A stretch of 13,535 nucleotides of DNA from Clostridium sp. CAG:510 (GTDB lineage: Bacteria; Bacillota; Clostridia; Lachnospirales; Lachnospiraceae), in the NCBI GenBank assembly GCA_000434615.1, contig FR880813.1:1-13535 (forward strand). The letters run 5' to 3'. A program made the translations under genes and the position numbers. A model generated the notes under the pieces. It worked only from the letters and a program-made list of their open reading frames with translations. It was not told the origin of the DNA and searched no databases. Shown here piece by piece: positions 6,533-13,535 of this stretch; position 1 is the first letter of the stretch, and every line of letters begins with the position of its first letter.

Positions 6533-8276
6533 TTTCACTCTCTCCTTTCTGCTGGGATGCAAATACTTCGCGGTAAATGCCGCAGGTCTTTAACAGCTCG
6601 TCATGGGTGCCGACGGCACCTACTTTTCCGTCATCCAGGACAATAATTTTATCCGCATTCTGTACGGAGCTGATTCGCTGCGCAATAATAATTTTCGTGG
6701 TCTCCGGCAGATACTCCTTGAGTGCCTTCTGGATCAGGGCATCGGTGCGGGTATCCACGGCGCTGGTGGAGTCGTCCAAAATCAGCACCCTGGGTTTCTT
6801 AAGCAGCGCCCGGGCAATACAGAGACGCTGCTTCTGACCGCCGGAAACATTGGTGCCGCCCTGTTCAATATAGGTTTCGTAACCCTTCGGCATGGCATTG
6901 ATAAATTCATCCGCACAGGCAAGACGGCAGGCTTCTTTTATTTCCTCATCGGTGGCTTTTTCATCGCCCCAGCGCAGGTTTTCCGCAATGGTGCCGGAAA
7001 ACAGTTCGTTTTTCTGAAGTACCATGGCAACGGCGTTGCGCAGGGTATCCAGATCGTATTTCCGCACGTCCACACCGCCCAGCGTCAGGCTGCCGGAGGT
7101 AACGTCGTAGAGTCTCGGAATGAGCTGCACCAGGGAAGACTTGGAGGAACCGGTACCGCCGATGATACCCAGGGTTTCACCGGAAGCAATGTGCAGGTTG
7201 ATGTTGCTTAACACCTTTTTATCGGCTTTGGAGGCGTAAACAAATTCTACATTGTTGTAGTTGATTTCGCCGTCAGCCACATGCATAACCGGATTTTCTG
7301 GGTTGGCGATATCTGTTTTTTCCTGCAGGATTTCCGCAATTCGTCCGGCGGAGGAGCTGGCAATGGTAATCATGGCAAATACCATGGAAAGCATCATCAG
7401 ACTGGACAAAATCTGAATGGAATAGGTGATGAGTGCGGTCAGATCACCGGTGGTCAAGCCCAGAGCGGTGTTGTTTCCGCTGGCAACAATGGCCTTTGCC
7501 CCAATCCAGGAGGTTAGAATCATGCAGGTATACATACAGATCTGCATCAGGGGAGAGTTTAAGGCAAGCATCTGCTCCGCCTTGGCAAAGCCCTTGTAAA
7601 TATCCTGGGAAATTTTCTTGAATTTACTGATTTCCAGGTCTTCCCGGTTGCAGGATTTTACCACGCGGATGCCGCGGAGGTCTTCCTGCACCACGTTGTT
7701 TAAGTCGTCATAGGTATGGAAAACCTTTTCAAAAACAGGATGCACCTTGCGTACAATCAGGGCAAGCAGAACGCCCAGTACCGGTACAATTGCCAGGAAA
7801 ATAAGGGAAATCTGACGGTTGATGCGGAAGGAAACAATCATGGAAACAATGAGCATAACGGGCCCGCGGACCGCTAATTTGATTAACATCTGGTAAGCAT
7901 TCTGTACGTTGGTCACATCCGTGGTCAGACGGGTAACGATGGATGCCGTGGAAAAACGGTCGATGTTGGAAAAAGCAAAGGTCTGCATGTTGTCGTACAT
8001 ATCCTGACGCAGGTTTGCGGAAAAACCGGTGGAAGCTTTCGCTGCGGTGTAGGCGGAAAGCATACCGGTGGCAAGCTGCAGCAGGGCAAAAACAAGCAGC
8101 AGAATGCCGAATTTCCAGACCATGGACATATTGCTTTTTTCAATACCGTTGTCGATTAAATTGGACATGCACAGAGGAATTACAATTTCAAAAATAACCT
8201 CTATGCCGGAAAAAAAGATGGCTGCAAAAGAGCTTTTTTTGTATTCTCTTAAGCTTCCTGCTAATGTTTTTAACAT
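6525..8276 (-). CDS. ABC exporter half-transporter, degenerate ATP site (permease-ATPase)
   Basis: A 583-residue half-transporter with six membrane helices (about 15-310) and a C-terminal ATPase domain. Its own ATP-binding residues are degenerate. Walker A is GGTGSSKSS (373-381), with Ser in place of the usual Gly before Lys. Walker B ends LDD (D501, D502), so the catalytic Glu is Asp. The H-loop reads IAQR, with Q533 instead of His. The signature is intact (VSGGQ, 477-481) and would complete the canonical site of the partner at 4580-6532. This asymmetry is the hallmark of heterodimeric exporters such as TM287/288, BmrCD and LmrCD. The start at 8276 has GAGGAGGAG just upstream, inside the end of the MarR gene. 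The ATG overlaps the MarR stop by 7 bp, so MarR and exporter are coupled. Confidence 0.95.
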   Translation of the reverse strand: MLKTLAGSLREYKKSSFAAIFFSGIEVIFEIVIPLCMSNLIDNGIEKSNMSMVWKFGILLLVFALLQLATGMLSAYTAAKASTGFSANLRQDMYDNMQTFAFSNIDRFSTASIVTRLTTDVTNVQNAYQMLIKLAVRGPVMLIVSMIVSFRINRQISLIFLAIVPVLGVLLALIVRKVHPVFEKVFHTYDDLNNVVQEDLRGIRVVKSCNREDLEISKFKKISQDIYKGFAKAEQMLALNSPLMQICMYTCMILTSWIGAKAIVASGNNTALGLTTGDLTALITYSIQILSSLMMLSMVFAMITIASSSAGRIAEILQEKTDIANPENPVMHVADGEINYNNVEFVYASKADKKVLSNINLHIASGETLGIIGGTGSSKSSLVQLIPRLYDVTSGSLTLGGVDVRKYDLDTLRNAVAMVLQKNELFSGTIAENLRWGDEKATDEEIKEACRLACADEFINAMPKGYETYIEQGGTNVSGGQKQRLCIARALLKKPRVLILDDSTSAVDTRTDALIQKALKEYLPETTKIIIAQRISSVQNADKIIVLDDGKVGAVGTHDELLKTCGIYREVFASQQKGESENA

Positions 8277-8713
8277 GGGGTCTCCTCCTCTTCGGTATTT
8301 AAGTTTTCATAAATGGTTTGTAATAAAAAAGTAAGCTCTTTCACCTGTTCTTGGGATAAGGAAGCAAACAGTTTTTCATCCTGCCTGCGGATGATTTCCT
8401 TCATTTCCTTGTCAACCCGAACGGCTTTTTCCGTAAGCACCACCACCTTGTTGCGCTTGTCCGCGGAGTCCGGGTGAAAGGTAATAAATCCGTTCTGCTC
8501 TAAACGGGACACGATGCCAACAACCGTGGGATGGGCTACGGAAAGGAATTCTTCGATTTCCTTCTGGGTGGCTTCTCCGTCGTGGTCGGATAAAAAGCAG
8601 AGGACCCGGGACTGTGTCATGGTAAGTCCGTGCGCCTTTAAATCCGCATCGGCTTTGGCATGTAACTTGTCTGTGATCAATTTAAAATAAACTCCGGTTT
8701 CCGGTTGCTGCAT
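8270..8713 (-). CDS. MarR-family repressor of the ABC exporter operon
   Basis: A 147-residue winged-helix regulator of typical MarR length. The DNA-binding core spans about 30-100: a helix-turn-helix near 47-73 (ATQKEIEEFL, then HPTVVGIVSRLEQNGF) and the wing around 81-96 (HPDSADKRNKVVVLTE, containing the family DxRxxxxxLT-like signature). The N- and C-terminal helices form the dimer interface. I choose the ATG at 8713 because AAAGGAG lies 6-7 nt upstream; longer frames starting at 8734 or 8773 lack such a signal, and 8773 lies inside the operator. The gene is first in the operon and directly follows a double palindromic operator, so autorepression released by a small ligand, probably an exporter substrate, is the expected mode. 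The ligand cannot be told from the sequence. Confidence 0.95.
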   Translation of the reverse strand: MQQPETGVYFKLITDKLHAKADADLKAHGLTMTQSRVLCFLSDHDGEATQKEIEEFLSVAHPTVVGIVSRLEQNGFITFHPDSADKRNKVVVLTEKAVRVDKEMKEIIRRQDEKLFASLSQEQVKELTFLLQTIYENLNTEEEETPC

Positions 8714-8756
8714 GGGAAACTCCTTTCTTTGCATAAACAATTTCTTTACAAAAAAA

Positions 8757-8792
8757 TGTAGCGTGCTACACAAATATATGTAGCACGCTACA
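8757..8792. promoter_or_regulatory. Double palindromic operator for the MarR repressor
   Basis: Two 14-bp palindromes, TGTAGCGTGCTACA (8757-8770) and TGTAGCACGCTACA (8779-8792), each have the form TGTAGC-NN-GCTACA. Their starts are 22 bp apart (two helical turns), and they are exact reverse complements of each other, so the whole 36 bp is itself an inverted repeat. The second copy abuts the -10 element and covers the predicted transcription start near 8787. The layout suits two MarR dimers on one DNA face. It could also form a hairpin in the 5' UTR. Confidence 0.9.
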
Positions 8793-8793
8793 G

Positions 8794-8822
8794 ATTATAG
8801 TAAAGGGAATTTAAATTGTCAA
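8794..8822 (-). promoter_or_regulatory. Consensus sigma-A promoter of the MarR-ABC operon
   Basis: On the minus strand, TTGACA (8822-8817) and TATAAT (8799-8794) are separated by 17 bp: a perfect consensus in all twelve positions with ideal spacing. Such a strong promoter next to the double operator suggests tight repression and strong induction. Confidence 0.93.
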
Positions 8823-8848
8823 TGAGTTTATAAAAATTTTAGATTTGT

Positions 8849-10198
8849 TTATTTTGACAGTACGAAATCACCGAAGATTTCCGTGCTCCATTCCTTCAGC
8901 TTGTCCGCTTTTAAGCTGACACCGCCGTATCCGCGGATGCCGTGTGCGTCGGCAAGCTCCTGCGTATAGTCCTCTAAAAGGTAAATGTGGTCGAAACGCA
9001 CGGGACCGCTCTTGTACTGGCATACCAGGGGGATGACGCCGGACTTTTCCTCATCGATGGTAACACCGCCTGCGGTTGCCTCAAAGGTCACCCATGCCAT
9101 GCCCTCTAACATACTGATGGCATCCTTCTGGGTGGAAACATAGTTGCCGAGGGAGTAGTAGCAGAGGGCCTTGTTGCCGTTATCCGCTTCCACCCATTCA
9201 ATGGGCTCCACCACATGGGGATGGGTTCCGATGATGATATCGGCGCCCGCCTCTGTCATCTGCCGGGCAAATTCCTTCTGATAAGTGGAGGGCGTGGTGA
9301 CATATTCCGTACCCCAGTGAGGGAAGACCAGAACCACATCGGCAAGTGCGTCCGCCTTTTCAATATCGGCAATCACCTGCGGATTTAAGGTGGTAAAGTC
9401 AATCACATTGGTCCGCTCATCATAAGCACAGAGCATATTCAGGTGCCCTTCTATGGAAGAAGGCAGAATCTCCGCATTGGGTCCGTAGGTATAATTGAGG
9501 ATGGCAAAGGTGACGCCGTCAATGGTAAGAAGCGGAATTTCCTCGGCTTCGGACGGGTCGTCAAAAATGCCCACCATCAGCACTTCCGGGTGTGTTTTCC
9601 AGAAAGCAATGCAGGAGAGCAGACCGGCAATGCCCTGGTCGGCGGAATGGTTGGAAGCATGCAGCACCACGTTAAAGCCGGCAGCAGCGATGGCATCCCC
9701 CACCTCTGTGGGAGAGTTGAACCGGGGATAACCGGAAAAGCCCCGCTCGTTGCCGCCTAAAATGGTCTCCTGATTAATGACCTTGATATCCGCAGCCGCC
9801 AGAAAATCTGCAATGTCCGCATAGAGCATGGAATAATCGTAGCTGCCGTCCGCCTGTTTGCCGGAGGCGACAATGCCCATGTGCATGAGGTTATCGCCCA
9901 CTGCCATCAGCGTGATTTCCTTGGAAATAGGTTTGTCCATTTCCGGCATGACTTCCGGAAGAATGTTCTTAGCCAGAGGAGAAAAATCCTGTGCCAGGTA
10001 AAGTCCTAAATTGCCGGGCATCTCCGCTGCGGCAGCCGTGTCAGCCGAACCGACATCCGTATCGCCGGTAGCTTCAGTACCGGCAGAAGTGTCTGCCGGT
10101 GCCGCCGCGGGCCGCGCATCGTCCGTCGTGATGCTGGCGGTCAGAAATAATGTAATTGGCAGAATAATGCAAATAAGTATGTTTTTTAAGGTTTTCAT
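8849..10198 (-). CDS. CapA/PgsA-family secreted metallophosphatase-like protein
   Basis: A 449-residue exported protein. A signal peptide or membrane anchor (MKTLKN followed by hydrophobic residues to about 21) is followed by an Ala/Thr/Asp-rich linker (24-62), then a CapA domain (about 92-385). CapA motifs, counted from the chosen start: VGDNLMH (100-106), NQET (142-145), SNHSADQG (182-189), PHWGTEY (293-299), GTHPHV (324-329) and SLGNY (349-353). Asp, Asn and His residues in these match the metal ligands of the calcineurin-like fold. The family includes poly-gamma-glutamate synthesis protein PgsA/CapA, but no ligase or transporter partners (PgsB/C) are adjacent, so its role here is unproven; wall or capsule processing is plausible. 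The start at 10198 gives a proper signal peptide; the ATG at 10288 would bury it. No Shine-Dalgarno precedes it, and a promoter ends only 6 nt upstream. Confidence 0.9.
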   Translation of the reverse strand: MKTLKNILICIILPITLFLTASITTDDARPAAAPADTSAGTEATGDTDVGSADTAAAAEMPGNLGLYLAQDFSPLAKNILPEVMPEMDKPISKEITLMAVGDNLMHMGIVASGKQADGSYDYSMLYADIADFLAAADIKVINQETILGGNERGFSGYPRFNSPTEVGDAIAAAGFNVVLHASNHSADQGIAGLLSCIAFWKTHPEVLMVGIFDDPSEAEEIPLLTIDGVTFAILNYTYGPNAEILPSSIEGHLNMLCAYDERTNVIDFTTLNPQVIADIEKADALADVVLVFPHWGTEYVTTPSTYQKEFARQMTEAGADIIIGTHPHVVEPIEWVEADNGNKALCYYSLGNYVSTQKDAISMLEGMAWVTFEATAGGVTIDEEKSGVIPLVCQYKSGPVRFDHIYLLEDYTQELADAHGIRGYGGVSLKADKLKEWSTEIFGDFVLSK

Positions 10199-10204
10199 GG
10201 CATG

Positions 10205-10233
10205 ATTATAGCATAGATTGGAATGGATGTCTA
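10205..10233 (-). promoter_or_regulatory. Extended -10 promoter giving a near-leaderless CapA mRNA
   Basis: On the minus strand, TAGACA (10233-10228), a 17-bp spacer ending TGC, and TATAAT (10210-10205) form a strong sigma-A promoter with an extended -10. Transcription should start near 10198, exactly at the CapA-family ATG, leaving no room for a ribosome binding site. Confidence 0.7.
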
Positions 10234-10272
10234 AAGAAAACGGCTGTGGAAAGCGGCAGACACAAAAATTGT

Positions 10273-10301
10273 TTGCCCGGGACTGCATCCTGTGCCATAA
10301 T
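10273..10301 (+). promoter_or_regulatory. Probable sigma-A promoter of the OLD nuclease gene
   Basis: TTGCCC (10273-10278), 17 bp, and CATAAT (10296-10301) preceded by TGC form a plausible extended -10 promoter. The start would be near 10308, just before the GGGGGT ribosome binding site (10309-10314). It diverges from the CapA promoter within a 122-bp intergenic region. Confidence 0.55.
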
Positions 10302-10320
10302 AAAAAAAGGGGGTAAGCAT

Positions 10321-12174
10321 ATGCAGATAGAATACCTGAAAATTTGTCGTTTCAAATCCATAATCTGTCTGGAAATTGAGGATATTTCCCAGGCGCTTAT
10401 TTTGGTGGGACAGAACAGCACCGGCAAAACCACGGTCTTGGATGCCATCCGTGCAGTGGGCGGCGATTACCGGATTGTACCGGAGGATTTTGATGAGTCC
10501 GGCGCCAACATAGAGATTACAGTAAGGCTGTCCCTTTGTGAGGAAGACTTAAAAAGGCTGCAGAAGAGGGGAAAAGTCAGCAGTTACCGGAGATGGGATT
10601 CTTTTCTTGCCGATGTAAAGAAAAAGCTGCCTTCCTTTGACGGAGAAACACTTACATTTACCTACATTGTAAACCGGGACAGCAGGCAACGCTTTGATGA
10701 CGGCTTTAAGAAAAACAATCCGTACATCCGGGATGTTTTTCCTACCATTTATTATATTGATGCGGAGCGCAACCCGGAGCAGTTCCAGAATGACATGCTG
10801 TATCTGCAGGAGGACGCAGAATTAAAAAGCATCCGGGAAAACAGGTGCCTTTTTAACGGAGCCAAAGCCTGTACCCACTGCTTTTCCTGTATCGGTCTTA
10901 TCAATCAGAAGAAACCGGAGGAACTGACGGCACTGGAAACCTTCCGGCTTCTTAATTACAAACTGTATCAGCGGAACTTAAACACCTTTGCCGGAAAAGT
11001 CAACGAAGCCTATGCGGCGAACGGCGGACAGGACACTATTTTCTTTTCCATGAGCCACAATACGGATGCCATGCTTACCGTGACAACGGAATTCAGTAGC
11101 GGGCAGGAGGGAACAAGACGGCCCATTGAACGGCTGGGAAAGGGTATGCGCAGTATTTACATGCTGTCCGTTTTGGAGGCGTATGCGGAGGATGAAAATG
11201 CGGAGGACTGCATCCTCATGATGGAAGATCCGGAAATTTTCCTGCATCCGTCCATGCAGAAGACCACCGGGGATATTCTGTACCGGCTGTCGAAAAAGCA
11301 TCAGGTGATTTTTTCCACCCATTCCCCCAATCTGCTGCCGAATTTCAGCATCCGACAGATACGTCAGATGGTTTTGGACAAAGACGGCATGCCTGCCGTG
11401 CGAAAAGACACTGACATCAGCGCCATTTTGAATGACCTCGGCTATACGGCGGGGGATCTGATGAACGTGGATTTCGTGTTTATCGTAGAGGGACGGCAGG
11501 ATAAGACGAGACTTCCTATCCTATTAAAGAAGTACTATTCGGAAATTTATGACAAGGACGGCAGACTTTCCCGGACAGCTATCATCACCACCAACAGCTG
11601 TACCAACATCAAGACCTATGCCAATTTAAAATACATGAACCAGGTTTACATAAAGGATCACTTCCTTATGATAAGGGACGGCGACGGCAAAAATGCGGAA
11701 GATCTCCGCAGAGGCTTATGCAAATATTATGAGGAGCAGAACGTGCGGGATGTGGACAGACTGCCCCGTGTGAAGCCCGAAAATGTACTGGTGTTAAAAT
11801 ATTATTCGTTTGAAAATTATTTTCTGAACCCGGAAATCATGTGCCGGATAGGAGTTTTGAAAAGTCCGGAACAGTTTTATAAAATTTTTCTTTCCAAATG
11901 GAAGGAATATCTGTATAAATTAAAAAGCGGCAGGCATCTTACCGCTGTGTTAGGCAGGGATTTTAACACAACGGAGGACGTGAAGGCTCACATGGAAGAA
12001 ATCAAAATTTACATGAGAGGCCACAATCTGTTTGACATTTTTTACGGCCGTTACCGTAAGGAGGAAAACGAACTTCTGACCCGCTACGTGGAGCTTGCCG
12101 ACAGAGAAGAATTTGCGGACATCCTGCAGGCAATCGACCATTTTATGTATTTTGAGAGCAGGAAAAAGGAGTAA
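10321..12174 (+). CDS. OLD-family ATP-dependent nuclease (ABC ATPase plus TOPRIM)
   Basis: A 617-residue protein. The ABC-type ATPase shows Walker A GQNSTGKTT (30-38), a signature-like LGKGMRS (272-278), Walker B CILMMEDPE (E302, D303) and H-loop STHS with H334. The C-terminal TOPRIM domain follows: FIVEGRQD (E390, D394), a TNSCTNIKT stretch (424-432), RDGDGKN (D453, D455) and FENYF (497-501). All key nuclease residues are present, so it should be an active ATP-regulated, metal-dependent DNA nuclease as known for OLD proteins. Inserted in the ATPase is a cysteine cluster, C176-x7-C184-xx-C187-xx-C190, which may bind zinc or iron-sulfur. No UvrD/Rep-like helicase (Gabija GajB) or reverse transcriptase is adjacent, so it is a stand-alone, class 1-like OLD. 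I start at 10321, next to GGGGGT, since an ATG at 10246 lies upstream of the promoter. Anti-phage defence is plausible but not shown. Confidence 0.9.
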   Translation: MQIEYLKICRFKSIICLEIEDISQALILVGQNSTGKTTVLDAIRAVGGDYRIVPEDFDESGANIEITVRLSLCEEDLKRLQKRGKVSSYRRWDSFLADVKKKLPSFDGETLTFTYIVNRDSRQRFDDGFKKNNPYIRDVFPTIYYIDAERNPEQFQNDMLYLQEDAELKSIRENRCLFNGAKACTHCFSCIGLINQKKPEELTALETFRLLNYKLYQRNLNTFAGKVNEAYAANGGQDTIFFSMSHNTDAMLTVTTEFSSGQEGTRRPIERLGKGMRSIYMLSVLEAYAEDENAEDCILMMEDPEIFLHPSMQKTTGDILYRLSKKHQVIFSTHSPNLLPNFSIRQIRQMVLDKDGMPAVRKDTDISAILNDLGYTAGDLMNVDFVFIVEGRQDKTRLPILLKKYYSEIYDKDGRLSRTAIITTNSCTNIKTYANLKYMNQVYIKDHFLMIRDGDGKNAEDLRRGLCKYYEEQNVRDVDRLPRVKPENVLVLKYYSFENYFLNPEIMCRIGVLKSPEQFYKIFLSKWKEYLYKLKSGRHLTAVLGRDFNTTEDVKAHMEEIKIYMRGHNLFDIFYGRYRKEENELLTRYVELADREEFADILQAIDHFMYFESRKKE

Positions 12175-12219
12175 AGGGCACAGCTGTTTACAGAGGCCCG
12201 GGAGGAAAAGGAGAGCAGT

Positions 12220-13535
12220 ATGTTACCGGAGAAATTTTTAGAGAGAATGCAGAATATGTTGGGGGAGGAATACCCGGCTTTTTTAGAGAGCCTTTCCGGC
12301 AAACGTTACCGGGCGCTGCGGCTTAATCCGCTGAAAACCAGGATACAGGAAGGAAAAGAAAAACTACCGTTTACCTTAAGTCCGGTTCCCTGGACAAAAA
12401 ACGGTTTTTATTACGAAGAGGAGGAGCAGCCGGGAAAGCACCCTTACCATGAGGCGGGCTTGTACTATATTCAGGAGCCGTCCGCCATGGCGCCGGTACC
12501 GTGCCTGATGGAGGAACGCGCTTCCGCGGCAGCGATACCGGAACGGCAGGAGGGGCATGTATCCGCGACAGCGATACCGGAGCGGCAGGAGGAGCCTGCA
12601 ACGCCCGGACGCGTTCTGGATTTGTGTGCGGCGCCGGGCGGCAAATCCACCCAGATTGCCGAATATATGCGGGGATGCGGCATGCTCATTACCAATGAAA
12701 TTCACCCCCAGAGGGCTAAGATATTATCGGAAAATATAGAGCGCATGGGCATTTCCAATGCCATTGTCTTAAATGAAACCCCGGAAAGCCTGAGCAAAAG
12801 GTTTATCGCATTTTTTGACCGTATTTTAGTGGACGCGCCCTGCTCCGGGGAAGGAATGTTCCGCAAAAACGACAATGCCGGAGAAGAGTGGAGTGAGGAA
12901 AATGTGGCGCTCTGCGCCGAAAGACAGGACGGTATTTTGGATTGTGCGGCAACGATGTTAAAACCCGGCGGCAGACTGGTTTATTCCACCTGTACCTTTG
13001 CACCCGCGGAGGACGAAGGCTCCGTCAGCCGCTTTCTGGAAACACACCCTGATTTTTGCCTGGAAAAAGAAGAAAGGCTGATGCCGCATAAGATCAAAGG
13101 AGAAGGGCACTTTTTAGCCGTCCTGCACCGCGAGGGCGGACAGCTTAGCAGTGCGGCAACTGCCGGAACGGAGAAGTCCCTTACCCTGAAGGACTGCAGG
13201 GAGTTTCTGGACTTTGCAAAGGAAGCTCTGACGATACCGGCAGAAGAACTGACAGAAGGAAAAATTCTTTTGCGCTTCGGAGAACAGCTGTACCTGGCAC
13301 CGGCAGAGACACCGTCCTTGAGGGGGCTTAAGGTATTGCGTCCGGGACTGCATCTGGGAACGGTGAAAAAGAACCGGTTTGAGCCGTCCCACGCACTGGC
13401 ATTGTTTTTGAAAAAAGAACAGGTTGTACATGCTGTCAATCTTGCCTGTGACGGAACTGCCGTCAGAAAATATTTAGAGGGACAGACACTGACAATCGGC
13501 GAAGGATGCGACGTGGAAATGGCGGATGCTGCTCT
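12220..13535 (+). CDS. rsmF: RsmF-like 16S rRNA cytosine-C5 methyltransferase, 3' end cut by window
   Basis: A NOL1/NOP2/Sun-family RNA m5C methyltransferase; 438 residues are visible and the frame is open at the window edge. E. coli RsmF is about 479 residues, so perhaps 20-40 are missing. Residues 1-90 are the N-terminal RNA-binding part. Motif I is LDLCAAPGGKS (133-143, SAM binding), motif IV DAPCSGEG (205-212, release cysteine C208) and motif VI YSTCTF (255-260, nucleophile C258). The RsmF C-terminal domain (about 320-385) and a PUA-like region (from about 388) follow. The family member RsmF methylates C1407 of 16S rRNA; Gram-positive relatives may modify more than one site. Between the N-terminal part and motif I is a 26-residue duplicated insert (102-127). 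AAAAGGAG at 12207-12214, five bases before the ATG, supports the start, 45 bp after the OLD gene; co-transcription is possible. Confidence 0.93.
   Translation, partial: MLPEKFLERMQNMLGEEYPAFLESLSGKRYRALRLNPLKTRIQEGKEKLPFTLSPVPWTKNGFYYEEEEQPGKHPYHEAGLYYIQEPSAMAPVPCLMEERASAAAIPERQEGHVSATAIPERQEEPATPGRVLDLCAAPGGKSTQIAEYMRGCGMLITNEIHPQRAKILSENIERMGISNAIVLNETPESLSKRFIAFFDRILVDAPCSGEGMFRKNDNAGEEWSEENVALCAERQDGILDCAATMLKPGGRLVYSTCTFAPAEDEGSVSRFLETHPDFCLEKEERLMPHKIKGEGHFLAVLHREGGQLSSAATAGTEKSLTLKDCREFLDFAKEALTIPAEELTEGKILLRFGEQLYLAPAETPSLRGLKVLRPGLHLGTVKKNRFEPSHALALFLKKEQVVHAVNLACDGTAVRKYLEGQTLTIGEGCDVEMADAA
12523..12600 (+). repeat. 39-bp tandem duplication inside the RsmF-like gene
   Basis: Two adjacent in-frame 39-bp copies (12523-12561 and 12562-12600) match at 34 of 39 bases by direct comparison. 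They encode SAAAIPERQEGHV and SATAIPERQEEPA. They lie just before SAM-binding motif I, in a Pro/Glu/Ala-rich linker absent from the usual compact enzyme. The copies have diverged, so the duplication is not brand new. Confidence 0.9.

Noticed and set aside
6533..6562. Longer start for the second ABC half-transporter
   Set aside because: The ATG at 6562 lies well inside the upstream gene without a ribosome binding site, while 6532 has AAAGGAG 9 nt upstream.
8714..8773. Longer starts (8734, 8773) for the MarR gene
   Set aside because: 8773 lies inside the operator, and neither has a Shine-Dalgarno; 8713 does.
8849..10198. Poly-gamma-glutamate capsule operon
   Set aside because: No PgsB or PgsC genes neighbour the CapA-like gene, so only family membership is claimed.
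10199..10288. Longer start for the CapA-family gene
   Set aside because: It would put 30 extra residues ahead of the signal peptide and span the divergent promoters.
10246..10320. Longer start for the OLD gene
   Set aside because: The ATG at 10246 is upstream of the likely promoter, and 10321 aligns with the usual OLD start (hydrophobic strand, then FKS).
10321..12174. Gabija (GajA) or retron-linked OLD system
   Set aside because: The adjacent genes are a CapA-family protein and an rRNA methyltransferase; no helicase or reverse transcriptase is present.
1..13535. CRISPR arrays, tRNA or rRNA genes, insertion sequences
   Set aside because: No regularly spaced repeats, cloverleaf-like or rRNA segments, or transposase-like frames were seen by inspection.

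Overview
The window looks like a chromosomal segment from a Lachnospiraceae-type gut Clostridium (Bacillota). The reasons are strong AGGAGG-type ribosome binding sites, sigma-A promoters with 17-bp spacers, tandem SGND repeats in a secreted SH3b/NlpC protein, a MarR plus heterodimeric ABC exporter operon, and an RsmF-type rRNA methyltransferase. Genus assignment is inference. Most of the window has balanced base composition. The first ~1.1 kb is clearly AT-richer and looks like acquired or accessory DNA.

Layout from left to right. (1) 1-1137: the lysine-rich tail of a plus-strand gene runs into a convergent, AT-rich orphan gene for a putative PD-(D/E)XK-fold nuclease. A 282-bp AT-rich spacer with imperfect palindromes follows. 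(2) 1138-4280, plus strand: a GGDEF-EAL protein whose GGDEF site is degenerate and whose EAL site is intact, so probably a c-di-GMP phosphodiesterase. It is followed by a secreted or membrane-anchored cell-wall hydrolase (two SH3b domains plus NlpC/P60) ending at a bidirectional terminator. (3) 4281-4540, minus strand: a compact, self-contained unit made of a sigma-A promoter overlapping two palindromic 9-mers, a ~118-nt leader that can fold into a multi-stem structure, a perfect Shine-Dalgarno and a 21-codon ORF with four cysteines. It terminates at the same hairpin as the hydrolase gene. (4) 4580-8822, minus strand: a translationally coupled operon, MarR regulator then degenerate ABC half-transporter then canonical ABC half-transporter. 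It is driven by a perfect-consensus TTGACA-17-TATAAT promoter with a double palindromic operator directly downstream. (5) 8849-10233, minus strand: a secreted CapA-family protein whose best promoter would give an almost leaderless mRNA. (6) 10273-13535, plus strand: a stand-alone OLD-family ATPase/TOPRIM nuclease with an unusual cysteine cluster, then an RsmF-like 16S rRNA m5C methyltransferase that runs off the window and carries a 39-bp tandem duplication.

How the genes work together. The MarR/ABC genes form one functional unit, an autoregulated drug or metabolite exporter, with the catalytic residues split between two half-transporters as in TM287/288-, BmrCD- and LmrCD-type pumps. The c-di-GMP enzyme and the wall hydrolase may both affect the cell surface but show no explicit link. 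The OLD nuclease is the clearest anti-phage or DNA-metabolism candidate. The most novel-looking element is the small Cys-peptide transcription unit at 4320-4539.
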